Positions 1 to 14,369 of a stretch of 61,516 bases of DNA are shown in pieces; the first letter of the stretch is position 1; every line of letters starts with the position of its first letter. Origin of the DNA: Tubiluchus corallicola (Eukaryota; Priapulida; Priapulimorpha; Priapulimorphida; Tubiluchidae). Position numbers and translations under genes: made by a program. The notes under the pieces were generated by a model. It made no database searches and was not told where the DNA came from. It saw only the letters and a program-made list of their open reading frames with translations. Location of the stretch: the NCBI GenBank assembly GCA_030141605.1, contig JAQGDQ010000368.1, positions 170,001 through 231,516 of the forward strand, in the 5' to 3' direction.

Positions 1-493
1 AAGGATTTTTAGACATAACATAATCTTTCGCATGTATGTTGTTTTTTCTCAAATTAGCAGCATCTTCATTTCGAGGTCAAAATATAGTTATTATAGGCAG
101 TATGACGCAAATCGTGTTAAAGCGTTGAAACTCAGTTTGATCGAATTATAAATTCTCTTAAACAAAAACAACAAGACCGATTGAAAGCTTATAGTAAAAT
201 GAGCATTCGTTTTAATGGCACGTCACTTGTGCTTGAATAAAATAAATGATCATTTTTAGACTCGTAGACTCAGCTCAGTAAAGCCATTGTGCTCAGCAGT
301 TTTACACACTAAACGGAAAATAATTACTTTAATTAGATGCTTTCAAATTGTAAATAGGCTTAGATACGCGTCTTCGTCTTGCTTCTGTAAGCTTTTGCTT
401 GTTTCTTTAGTTTTTATAATAATTGTTGTAATTTTAGTCGGTGACAATAGTTCCTGTGAACTAATGTTTTATGTACCTCAATATCAACTTTAA
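1..493. other. no gene recognised; AT-rich single-copy DNA
   Basis: No reading frame with recognisable similarity and no convincing exon is visible. An AATAAA-like string sits just before the tetranucleotide repeat that begins near 500. Confidence 0.5.
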
Positions 494-660
494 ATAAAAT
501 ACTTATTTGCTTGCTTTCTTGCTTGCTTACTTACTTACTTACTTACTTTCTTACTTACTTACTTACTCACTCACTCACTCACTCACTCACTCACTCACTC
601 ACTCACTCACTCACTCACTCACTGACTGACTGACTGACTGACTGACTGACTGACTGACAG

Positions 661-691
<31 letters not shown>

Positions 692-785
692 CACTTACTT
701 AATTATTTACTTACTTTCTTACTTAATTACTTACTTGTTTACTTACTAGTTTACTTACTTACGTAAAATCTTACTTACGTAAAAT

Positions 786-877
<92 letters not shown>

Positions 878-958
878 ACTGCTTGCTTGCTTGCTTACTT
901 ACTTACAGACTTACTTACTTACAGATTTAATTTCTTACTTACTCACTTTCTTACTTAC
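494..958. repeat. composite tetranucleotide microsatellite (TTAC, TCAC, TGAC, TTGC units)
   Basis: The tract is almost wholly built of four-base units. It passes from TTAC to TCAC to TGAC and back to TTAC with scattered point changes, which is what slippage of one ancestral TTAC array followed by local homogenisation of variants would give. Confidence 0.95.
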
Positions 959-3840
959 TAAAATGAACTTAATGAAGAAACGGCGATTATAATACCAAAT
1001 GTGGAAAATGGCAGTGACATTGGTTCCATATCACCATATGCACAATAAAAATCGGTTTCTTTATAGTTCGAGACTTTTTCAAATTGTACGTACAATGAGG
1101 ATCCACAGCATGGGAAAGATTACGTGGCACTATTACCCACAATTCATTACGTCGATAGATGCGCGACAGTGATTGATTTATTTCTAAAATCAATCAATTT
1201 AAGCAGATAAGCTAAACCGAGTTCACTCTTTTAGGTTAATTCAATTTATCTGCCTCGCTGAAATGGAATAGAAATTGTTCATGTCTGGACATGGGGTTTA
1301 CAAAAAATAAAATCACTCATTCTTTATATTTAACTTGTGTCTCGATTTTTGTCATTTAGAAAAATCTTGTATTGTGATCACGATACTTTATTGGAGATCT
1401 TTAATGCGTGAAATGTGAAATGATGGCTTCGTTTTTTTTCGATAAAAATCGTGTGCTATTTGAAATGCCATTGGAAAGTTTGGAGATAAACGCAGATTTT
1501 TTTTTGGTAGTTGGCTCGATAAACATCGTAAGTGTGTCAACGAACGATTTTATCACGTTTTAAATATTTTACGCATTAAGTTCGAGATCAAGTACGAGGG
1601 CAATCCATTATTCTAATAACTAAATTAAAAAACTTAAATAATTAAATAAAATAACATACTTAAAAACATTTGTATTTCGTATTATCTTCTCCGATTATCA
1701 TTTGAAATGAAATTATGTTAAATTGTCGTCATTCAGTATCATGCAACGGGCAGCAAAAATCTGACGATGTTTTTATTTTATGAGGGTTAATGTAAGGCCA
1801 CTTTCGTATATACCACGAGGTAAGGGTGAACAGGATACAAGTGCATTTAAAACACACTGTGACTAAATAATTATTTTTAACACAAAAACGGTTTAAAAGA
1901 CGAAAAAGCAATAACAGCACAGTTCCAGGAACCGGTCCAGCGTTACAGAACATGTTGTATGACCTCGAAAGTTGACATTTAAAAAACAGGAACTGCGATC
2001 AAGTCAAACTCAAGCACATAATCTGCGCTTATTACTAGGCCTTATTATTACACACGCTCCCTGCACAGTAATATAACACAGTTCGTTATGTGATAGGAAC
2101 ACGCCATTATTCTATCCCATAATGCAGCACAAGAAACAAAACGAATGTGCGAATTTTCTGGAAAACGTCATACTTTAATATAGGAGGCCCGTGTGGCCAA
2201 TCAGTGAATGAAAAAATTTTGGGAGAGAGGATACTCAAATCAGGGAAGGCGTTTTGTCTCTTGTACTAAACGTTACGGGATAGAATTATAATCAAACTTC
2301 ACCTTACAGGTAAGGCTTGTTTAATTTACAAATTATGCGCAAATCTGTTTATGGATAGTACTTGTCATACAATATATACGTAGCCTACTAACAAAAATCT
2401 CAAGAAAATCCTCTCCCAATGTTCATCTGGAAGATAATTGTTGACGATATTTAAAGAACGTTCCAAAAAGGGGCATTAGATATTCTTGTCCTATTTACAG
2501 GTAGGCGTAATACCAATATTAGCTGCTAGGGCTAGGCATTATACGTTCACGTATATACAGTAATGATGTAGAACGCCCTACGCAGTATGTAAAAGAGATC
2601 CATAGCTGCAGAACTTTTACCCATTTAAATTTTTAGAACTATACCCCTGCACGAATAAACGTGACCTCGGAGCTCAGGATAAACTTATCTCCAACCACAT
2701 ACAGCTTTTATGCGTCTTACAAAAACTAAAATCACAAAAACCCCAACTGAACGAACAGCTGAAGAATATGTAATAATGTACGTGCATGAAGGAGAGAGAG
2801 GTGTAAAAAAACAGATTCTGTACTTAGACAAAGTTATATAAAACTTGTTTATATTGTATAACAGCGGAAGTAACGAAGTAGATAATAAGACCTGGCTTAC
2901 TCGATATTAATGAACATGTTAATAAAATATCATTGGTGATATTATTGGTGAAACTTGTTCTGTAATCGTGGACGTTCATCATGTTCTACGCATGCATATG
3001 TAGTAGGGCGTTGTGAAAAAAACTTTTTTACCCAATCTTTTTACAACTTTTGGTGATTTGATGAGATACTAACATTGGTGAATTCCTAAAAGAGGAACAC
3101 GTGTCTCCACTCATCTTAAGATTTCGGAATTATTTTCATCTATGTAGACAATTATGTAGTCTGTAACGCGCACAAAATTTTGAAGCAACAAACTTTACTC
3201 ACTTCTTAGGACAGTACACAGTAACGTTACGACAGTCACAAGCAGTGCAAAGCAGTGAATTAACTGAAAACTTTTCACTGACAGCTGTTAAGATGAATTA
3301 TGAGAGTGGCTATGTGGCCCGGAATCTTGTAACAGATCTAAAATTTCTTACTTTGTTAAGTTAAAACTTCTCTAGAAACAGGAAGACAACCGTCCACTGT
3401 TTATTCTAGGGCACTGGAATGCTCACTACAATGATTAAGAATTTCATTCTTAAATCGCTAAGGTAAACAGCACATGAGAAGAAATAACCACATCTCCGTA
3501 ATGTTTAGATTATACCTACATACAGCTAGAAGCAGTTCACTTCTATCACTGACTTTACAGAATAATATCCCACTACTTTCTGTTTCCTATAATCCATGAA
3601 TATATCAAACTGTCTAGCACACATACAATATCATAGCAGTACTATACGTTTTATACATGCAAAGACAAGCTCACTATAATATGGAAATACTTCGTAATTT
3701 AATGCCCATTTCTTCCTTTCCCATTTTTTTGTTTGACAGCATGACTGTTGTTGACTCTATATTTTTTACTAAATGTTTTTACATTTGTGTCCACTGTTCG
3801 TCTTTTCCCTTGTATCTAGACGCATTCGCGAAGTAATTTT
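959..3840. other. intergenic, nothing recognised
   Basis: AT-rich DNA with only short frames. No protein family, RNA gene or clear transposon end was recognised on either strand. Confidence 0.45.
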
Positions 3841-4119
3841 ACATGCATGCATGCATACATACATACATACATACATACATACATACATACATACATACAT
3901 ACATACATACATACATACATACATACATACATACATACATACATACATACATACATACATACATACATACATACATACATACATACATACATACATACAT
4001 ACATCATACATACATACATACATACATACATACATACATACATACATACATACATACATACATACATACATACATACATACATACATACATACATACATA
4101 CATACATACATACATACAT
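3841..4119. repeat. (CATA)n microsatellite, about 280 bp
   Basis: Nearly perfect tetranucleotide array with one phase slip near 4004. The long open frames of His-Thr-Tyr-Ile or Met-Tyr-Val-Cys type in this stretch come from the repeat and are not genes. Confidence 0.97.
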
Positions 4120-5588
<1,469 letters not shown>

Positions 5589-5845
5589 TTTGTTTAAAGT
5601 CACCTATTAGATAAACAATTAACATAAGCTCAAAGCGGCTTTGCCGGCTGTAAATAATACTACAACTGCATAACATAGATTGTTATTACCCAGCTTTTAC
5701 CCTAAATACCACGCGCCAAGTAGGGTAACAGCAAGTACCATTTTAAAGTTATCTGGTGTTACCCGGCTGCAGTATCGAACTCAAGACCTTCCAGACAGAA
5801 AGGCGGACACGTTATCACTAATACTATACTGACTGGTATATATAC
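5589..5845 (-). mobile_element. tRNA-derived SINE, copy 1, with (ATT)n tail
   Basis: On the minus strand a tRNA-like head with a B-box-like GAGTTCGATACTGC (about 5765-5780) is followed by a body, then by the trinucleotide array. The body shares long stretches with 41299-41545, for example CTTTTACCCTAAATACCAC and AACAATTAACATA. Both copies have the same order of head, body and trinucleotide tail, which supports a retroposed SINE family. Boundaries are approximate. Confidence 0.75.
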
Positions 5846-6967
5846 GAACAGTAAATCAAAACTGTTTTGTAACGGAACTTTGACTAAATAAAGCAAACAG
5901 GTTACAAACTTAAAATCTTTTTATGGTATGATTCTTGCAAACTATTACTGCAACGTTTTGTTTTTCAAGAGTGACTATAACGCACTAATATCACTCTGCA
6001 AAAGGAACTACTATATACAGGTTCAACATATCAACTATTTTATCGTACACCATGATTTTAGTGAATCATTTGGTTGTAAAATGACTTACTACGGTACTTC
6101 AGGCGAACTCGAGCCGTAAAGCTGAAAGTCCATGATAGAAAGTTGTCAAGAGGTACAGCCTACAGCAGAGGAATCTTTAAGGTCATCTAGGACCAAGAAG
6201 ACCTTCTTAGTTTAATAAATGCTTTTGGTCCTAGCGAGCCGCAATGGTCCTTACTGGTGTCAACGTGCATTTTAATTGCAAAATCATATTAAAATTGACG
6301 CCTGAATTACAGGGCATTTTGAATCCATAAAATTAATCGCTTAAAACGCGCCGTATTGTTTATGGTTACTAAGCGAGACGAAAACTTTATAATGTCAATA
6401 AACATCGCCACCCAGAAGTAATATTTATATATTTAAAACATTAGAAAAACAGCATGCATTAACATCAATATCATTGTGGCGACAAGATGGCACCCAGTGT
6501 GAAACATTGTGTCTAGACAGAATTTGTGTACCAGAGTTTATCAGCATCCAATCTGAAAGTAGTGCCAGTGTCCCAAATGAACTCTCAACTTCCGTTTGCT
6601 AGGGCTGTCCTGGACCCATGTCATTATGACCAACGTGTCTAGACTACCAAACTCTTAACCAGAGCCTACTTAAATCACCCCTAAGTAGCCTGAACGCTGA
6701 AGTAAAAACACTTTATTGGAGTCTAGTCTCTATCATTAACATAAATGCAAGTCTAAGTTTTATGCAATTCGCAGAAAGTCACTAAAATACCATCAACACG
6801 TCCAGAATCCAAGAGACTGAAATGTTAAACGCAGTTTTGTTTTCCTTCAGTGATTTGAAGATATAACGGAAAACTCATTGTTTTGTATTTAACCTCGAGT
6901 TAAACCTGGATTTCGAAAACACCCACTTTATTCGCACATCATTTGTTCACACTGCAATATTATTGCC
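5846..6967. other. intergenic, nothing recognised
   Basis: AT-rich DNA without a recognisable gene or repeat end. Confidence 0.4.
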
Positions 6968-7150
<183 letters not shown>

Positions 7151-7207
7151 TATAATATTGTCCTACTGTAACGTAACAGCAGTGTACTGTAACAGTACTG
7201 CTATAAT

Positions 7208-7292
7208 AATGTAGTATTACAGCACTACTGTAAGAGAGTCAGTGTGTTGTACAAATTTCAAATTTACGCGTGAGCTCTCAAACCTGTACAAC
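7208..7292. repeat. dispersed repeat family A, copy 1
   Basis: Shares ACAGCACTACTGTAAGAG, then CAAATTTCAAATTTA and an AGCTCTCA-containing end, with 8545-8665. Copy 1 lacks about 35 bp in the middle. The family is unidentified. Confidence 0.7.
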
Positions 7293-8188
7293 ATATAATA
7301 TATAATATATACATATTATAGATATTTATCTATCCTTACACTTTATATTTGTAGATGACATTATAAGACTATAGGCATTTGCCCCCAAAATTTATTCTGC
7401 GATCCAAAATCCAACTGAAGAAGTACTTCAAGCATTAGAAAGGGCACACATTCATACTCTCATATAAAACACAAAAAACTTTTAGTCCATAAATCAGACT
7501 GAAACTGGTCATGGTATCATAAAACGATTTCCGAGTCTGTGAAATCACAGCGGGTACTTCATATTATCCGGACATTAAGAGAGGTTCCATCATTTTATGC
7601 GTGCCTATAAAATCTAAAAAACCGGCGGTAAAATGTCAACCCTTTGAACAATGATCGTCGATAAATTTGATATGTAAAAATGTCTTTCCCTCTCATGCAT
7701 GACAACAGAATGCTACGGTGTTCAAAATTTGTACCCCCCCCCCCCAAAAAAAAATTGTATAAAATTAAATTAATCACTCATCACTTTTTGTTGTTGCTAA
7801 AGGTAGAAATTGATAACCAAATTGCAATCCGGTGTACGCAATTTCATACAGCAATAATATAAACTGCCAGCTATGCCAGTGCCTATACTGCCAGAGTTGC
7901 CAAATGTAGGCACATTGCCAACCATCAGCAAAACACGCTAGGCAATGTTACCGAAGATCATCACTTAAAGGAAAACATGATGATTTGTCATATCCTACCC
8001 CATTTTGAAGTACGGTAAAAAGTACGCATTTTAACAACAGTAATACCTGCTATAGATGCTTGCAACACCCTATATTGTAATATAATTACAAGCGAACTGC
8101 AATGAGTGGGTATTACAAAGTTGAATTTCTGTAGATATGTTACTAATATCCTGTTGTCTTTGTAAGCTGCATACTTTTATGAGAAATA
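7293..8188. other. intergenic, nothing recognised
   Basis: No gene recognised. A run of nine C followed by nine A (near 7734-7753) is the only low-complexity feature. Confidence 0.4.
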
Positions 8189-8403
<215 letters not shown>

Positions 8404-8544
8404 CAAAAGCATTTCTGATAATTAAATAATAGTTAAAAATCTTAGTTAACGGCGGGCGAGCCCAACTAATGATGCAATCACAAATGAATATAATTTTTAA
8501 CAGCAAAAACATTCCATGAGCGTGTTGCGAAAGCGAAGATTGAA

Positions 8545-8665
8545 GTACAGCACTACTGTAAGAGATTCAGTGTGCTGTACTAAAACTCGACAAGTTTTAA
8601 GATAAAAAATCAAATTTCAAATTTACCGCTGTGCTTACGCGTAAGCTCTCAGACGTGTGCACTAC
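8545..8665. repeat. dispersed repeat family A, copy 2
   Basis: Direct-orientation relative of 7208-7292, with an extra middle segment around 8580-8608. Only these two copies were noticed in the window. Confidence 0.7.
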
Positions 8666-10740
8666 GTCACAAACGAACACATCTGAACTGAAAGGTGCAG
8701 CGCCTGTTTTTGTGCAACGCTTTTCCGAAATGCAGGCGCTAGTGCCCATTTAACTAACGAATGGAGAAAAGCATGTAACAGTGAAGAACTAGTGGCGCGA
8801 ACGCGAAGTACGTTTGTGTACTAATAATTTTTTCACGTAAGTCATTCTTGAAAAAAGTATGTTTCCTTTCAATAAATTAAAGAGTAGATTGTTTTGACCT
8901 ACAGTTTAAGATTAGGTTTGGCTTTCCTTTAAATGCAATAACTGCATCATAATGTGTCAGCAGTGTTTTGCTTCTAAATCTTGACAATTGCAGCGGAATC
9001 TTCCAAATCTGATTGACGTTACACACAATAAAAATGTAACGCAACGAAAATAACTCTTCGACAAATCTGTTTTCGCTTAAAACGTGTAACGGGATGAGCT
9101 ATAAATGTCTCTGATTACAATCTCAAAGATGGTGTTAATCAAACTTCTCGCATTCTTGCCCGGAGTTGTCAGCCAAAAAACGCGCGCGTCGTAACGAGCT
9201 ACTAGTAATAATACAGACGCGACGGATATCAGAGACCTTGAATGTTTGACTTAAAGCTATTAATTAATGTAGAGTAAGCAGACCTTATCTTTGTGAGTCT
9301 ATCTCACATGCTGTGAAAGAGCGAATGAACCGTCATACTAATATATGAGAACGGCAAATACAGGCAAAGACTGGAAACCTGGCACGCGCTTATACTTGTC
9401 ATGCTAGCGCCGGTGTAGGGATTTATATTAGTTGATTATGCCAGGCTGCAGAAACGATTTTACATATAACACAAACATTACAACAGTGACAGCGACAGCG
9501 ATGGTGACAATAACAATAACGATGATGATGACGACGACGACAACGAGGATGATGATGGAGATAAAATGGCGATTGTGACAATGACAAAGATTAAGCCTAC
9601 TACGCGAATGCGTATATCAAAAAAATATTGTTTCAATGCCTAATTGTTGGAGCCAACGCCTACGCTTGTCTACGCAGAACTCAACTGCAATTTTAAATTT
9701 AGACAGATATACCTGAAATTTTATTGTAAGAGGTCTCACTAACTGGTCAGCAACCTATTATGCCAACAGCTGCTGGTCAGTTTATAGCCGCATGAGTGAC
9801 CATTCGTGCTACCTTCGTCATAATACTGTGGCAGACAAAAGACGTTTGTTGACTTCTACTGATCAGTTCTACTGACATGCCGGGGAAACTCGGATGGTAG
9901 CCATTAGCGACGGTTATATTACTGGTAACCCGTGACACGTGTTTTAATCTTATAACTGCTTCGGGGTAATAATATAATCTGTAGGCTATATTTACACTTG
10001 AAAAACCACGCTAACTTTTCAAAGTTACACAATTGTTGAATCGCTAAAAATTAATATTTTTCGAAAAAAAAGCACGAAAGATATTTCTGATTCGTTTCCC
10101 CATCTGTTTTTCAAAAAATATTTGAACTTATTGGGTGATTAACGATTGAAGGGACTTCATTTTGTTGCAGCAGATTTGGAGGACAAGCTTCTGACTTGGC
10201 AAGACAAGGTTAGCTTGTCTGCCCAAAACTATGCAAAGACTAGGAAATTATGTAGGACAAAGATACTGGACATAATGGTAGTGCGTTGTCGTAACAGCAG
10301 TTAGCCAAGTCAAGCAAATTAACGAAATTCTTCATGTTCTGACGTCTAGTCATTAATTACGTTTACGTAAGCATTGTCCAGTATCATGTCCGGTCGAAAT
10401 CCGAACAGCAAATTACTGAGTAATATTAGTAATCATTGAAGCTAATTGCACAGTAGGACATTGTTCATTCTTTAATTGTAATATCACAAAAATGCATAAG
10501 ACAAAAATCTAACATAAATGTTTACTGGTAAGCTTTTTGTTTTCCAAGTAAATTGTAAGCCTGTTTATGTCATCGATCCTGGCGCATCATCACCATTAGC
10601 ATAAATTCATTATCACTGTCATCACCACCACCAGCATTAATATCACCATCGTTGTCGTCATTATCATCATCATCATCATCATCATCAATATCGTCATTAT
10701 CGTTTTCTTGCATATGTCTGCTTCGCTCCATTTAACGTAT
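8666..10740. other. intergenic, nothing recognised
   Basis: No gene seen. Low-complexity GAT/GAC/AAC trinucleotides occupy about 9487-9560 and ATC trinucleotides about 10605-10690. Confidence 0.4.
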
Positions 10741-10910
10741 TTTTTGTTGTTGTTTATGTCATTAATTTAGTCCTATCTATGTTGAGTATAGCACATAAGT
10801 AAACTTGTTCTGCTACGCTCATAGCAATGCAATGCATTGTTAACTTGTAATTGTATAATTTGTATTTTTGTATTGTGCTAAATGGATGAATAAATAAATC
10901 TAAATCTAAG
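10741..10910 (+). mobile_element. probable non-LTR retroelement 3' end
   Basis: AT-rich stretch ending in GATGAATAAATAAATCTAAA, a tail form typical of the 3' ends of animal LINEs. No coding part is attached, so this is a short 5'-truncated remnant at best. Confidence 0.35.
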
Positions 10911-12205
10911 TTCATTTTTGTGTATAAAGTAAGTTTTGTACAAAAACAAACATGTACCATAGTACAGAGGATTTACAAGTCTTACCGTAATAATTTAACT
11001 TTACGTTGAACAAAGTCAAATAAGAAACTTTTGAACAAACCGACAAAGCGGTAGCAAATCTATTAAAACTGTTCGTCTGTGAAAAATTTGAAAATAAAGT
11101 GAACGTTGCAATACAGTTGTCTGAACAAACATGGTTGTTAATGATTTGTTTGTATTTAATGCAAGACCGATATGGTGGTGCAAAAATAACAATTGAAGGT
11201 AATCAAATAGGAAAACCTAAATCCTTCTTAGGTCACGTTGTTATGCGCAAGGCAACTTCAAGAAGTTACATCAAAAATTTTAATTTATAAAGTAGTTTGC
11301 TAAAATTTCACTTGATAAGTTAAATATTTATAGGCGCTATAAGACTTGCAAAACTAAAATAAAATATTTATTCAAGAAATACTTATTCATTTGTAAGAAT
11401 TGCCAAGATGATTCAAGAAATTATTAAAGCATAGAAAACTATTACACATACATACATACATATAATTCAAAGGTAGTTGCCATTTAGTACATTTTACCTA
11501 CATGTTGTTTTGACAGCCACTGATTTGAAAAAGTACCAGATTCAAAAACATTAGTAGGTTCTACGGTCTGCTTGAAAATCTGAATCTCTGAAAAAGTGTC
11601 TCCATCAGGTGCAAGACTTGGTTTCTTATGTCAGGAGTGACATTATTTTTCACTGGTCAACGATAACGGCTGTAAATTTTATGATAAACCCACTAGCTGT
11701 CCTTTTGTGTCTGATATTTCCCTGCTTTGATAACAATTACGCTAATGACCTTTCACAATAAAGTGCAGCTGTCATTGAACTCACACATTTCAGCTAGGTG
11801 GGCAAATTCAAACGACACGTGATTTCTTTCAAGTAATTCAAAACTAGAAGCGGTAAGGTGTTACAAGAGAGATGACCATAATGTGGGCTCCCAACTACTT
11901 GTGAGGTTAACAGGTTCTATCTGTCTGTTGCTTCAATAAAAGCTCATAAATCCTAAAAGTAAACAAAGTACTGTATGTGGTCAAATTTCTCACGTTTACG
12001 AATATTTACTTCAACCCTGTTTGTTTACTAAATCAGAGGCGGCTTATATTAGCTGCGGCAGGTAAACAGGACTTGGTAACCGAAGGTTCAATTCAAAATG
12101 GTAACAAGGCGAAATAGGGCCAATATTAGAAATGCAAGTCTAATTAAGTAGGCCCGAAGAACCAAAAGCTACGACTTTGCAGGAAGAATTTGCATATATA
12201 TATAT
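10911..12205. other. intergenic, nothing recognised
   Basis: Only short frames without recognisable similarity. Confidence 0.4.
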
Positions 12206-12206
12206 A

Positions 12207-12255
<49 letters not shown>

Positions 12256-12312
12256 GTGTGTGTTGTGTGCGTGCGTGCGTGCGTGTGTGTGTTTGTATAT
12301 ATATAATATATA
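12206..12312. repeat. (TG)n microsatellite with flanking TA runs
   Basis: TG dinucleotides with GC variants, bordered on both sides by TATATA tracts. A second TA array lies at about 12479-12500. Confidence 0.95.
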
Positions 12313-12313
12313 T

Positions 12314-12477
12314 GTGAATCTGTAAACTGTATTAGTAACTCCAGTTGATGGATTAGTAAATCAATAAAATGCGAAATAAATTAGAATTTAAGAGGATTTG
12401 AGAAATGAAAACCCCAAATCTTACCCGCTCCGGGCAGCTATGCCAATCACTAAAATATTGAATATAGGTCTATTCAA
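12314..12477. repeat. dispersed repeat family B, copy 1
   Basis: About 164 bp, highly similar to 14151-14316 in the same orientation. Shared blocks include AATTAGAATTTAAGAGGATT and CGGGCAGCTATGCCAATCAC. No coding capacity; family unidentified. Confidence 0.88.
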
Positions 12478-12500
12478 TAATATATATATATATATATATA

Positions 12501-14150
12501 TTAATGGACGTCCTATACTTACATAGTATATTGTATGTACGTAGTATATAGGATACACCCTATTAATTTTCAATACATCAGTAATTTCTTTTTTAGTTCT
12601 CCCTCCCTCCTCATTTTTCTACCTATTGCTGTTCTCCTTCCATCCCTTTTCTCCCCGTCTTATTGGAATGAACAAATCAGTGAACAAGAAATGAACATGC
12701 TAAAAAATGAATACACGGATGAACGTATAAGAGAACTGAGTCGCCGTTTGGTGAGTACGCGACTGAATAAATGAATGAATGTCAGCATGAACAAATAAAT
12801 GAGGTAAACAATTCTAAAATTATTGACCAAATATGACTGTAAATATGGCATTGCGACTGACGAAGTCAGCAGATGCAATTAATGGAACGATTGCATTTAT
12901 TTTCACGTCAAATTGTTGTGATTTTGCAAATCTGTGCTGAAAAAGCTTTCTCAATACAGTATAGACGCGATTCAATAGTTTACATTTTCTTTCTTTAAAA
13001 GAGCTTTTTCAAAGCAGATTTTCAAACCTTTTTAATCGGCTATAAACAAAAATTAAAACGTTCAGGCAGTTCCATCAATGACTGTGTTTGTGTGGATTTT
13101 GAAAAGCGCCAATTTCCACAAGCATCCCTTTCAGTTCAGCCAAACTGTGTGCTATCCTTGATGTAATTTGTCATCTTCAAATGACAGTGGAAGGCAAAAC
13201 GAGAGAGATTATACAGCCCTTCTCCCCTAAAGGCGTTTTCCTTTTAGTCATACAGTAATAGTATCATTACATGGGTTCTTAGCTTTATACTCATACATCA
13301 TTCGGCGTAGCAGTTATGATATAAAGAATTTAAATGTGCATTAAAAAGCAGTATTAAAGTCTACATTTTAAAATGCTGTTAAGAGTTGCTGTCCGAACTA
13401 ATTTTTGTGAAGGAATCAACCACAAATGTTTATATGGTTGAGATTGTTCTGTAAGCGCAGAATTTAACACCTACTAGTAAAAAGGTCTCTAAAGCCTGAT
13501 GGCCGGCAGATGTGGAGTATTTCAAAAATTTATTAAATTTACAGGCATTTATCTAGAGATTTAAAAACATCACAGAGTCCGAGAAAGATATTCGTAATAC
13601 AGCCAACGCGTTTCAGTAATTTATGTGCGTGCATGAACTTACAAGAAAACACAATTGACAAAATCAGAAAATAATTGTAAAGTGTTTTAAGTGGACATTA
13701 TCTGAAATGCAAATATTGACTGTAGTAATTACAGGCGGTCTCTTCAATTTTAGAAAATTATCTGCAACCTCAAGTCAACATAATGAGCTTAACAAAGTTC
13801 GTTAATGCCTCCTTCATGCCGCCATTTGATTTTGCAAAATTGACGGAAACACCGAAAAAAGAAGGGGAAAGGTGGAGGAGTGACCGATTTAATGCACAAA
13901 TAATTCTGTATTTTTTATTTATTTGACATTTATACGTATATTAAAATTGTATAAATGAAGAATCAGCAGGCGCATGCGCACTTACGCTGATCCTATAAAA
14001 TATAAGATGCACAAAAATGAAATTTCTAAAAACAATACACTAAAATTGAATATCTCTCATTAAAAAACTCCTAATAAAATGTACCTAAATATGAATTATA
14101 TACTATGTACAACACGTTTTATACAATAGTTCATTATCACTGATGAATCT
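12501..14150. other. intergenic, nothing recognised
   Basis: DNA between the two family-B repeat copies. No gene or EGF-type exon of the neighbouring EMI gene was found here. Confidence 0.4.
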
Positions 14151-14316
14151 GTGAATCTGTAAACTGTATTAGTAACTCCAGTTGGCGGATTAGTAAATCA
14201 GTAAAATGTGAAATAAATTAGAATTTAAGAGGATTTGAGAAATGAATACCCCAAATCTTATTCGTTCCGGGCAGCTATGCCAATCACTACACTATTTTGA
14301 ATATAGGTCTATTCAA
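14151..14316. repeat. dispersed repeat family B, copy 2
   Basis: Direct repeat of 12314-12477 with about a dozen substitutions. It lies just downstream of the last visible exon of the minus-strand EMI gene. Confidence 0.88.
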
Positions 14317-14369
14317 CATTTTTACACAATCAAACACATCTATGAGAAAAACTGTGGATTTCTACTTAC

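Noticed and set aside
3209-3270. Short minus-strand segment with acceptor-like and donor-like ends and four cysteines, considered as a further EMI/EGF exon
   Set aside because: Only about 60 bases, cysteine spacing does not match an EGF repeat, and it is 11 kb from the last EMI exon.
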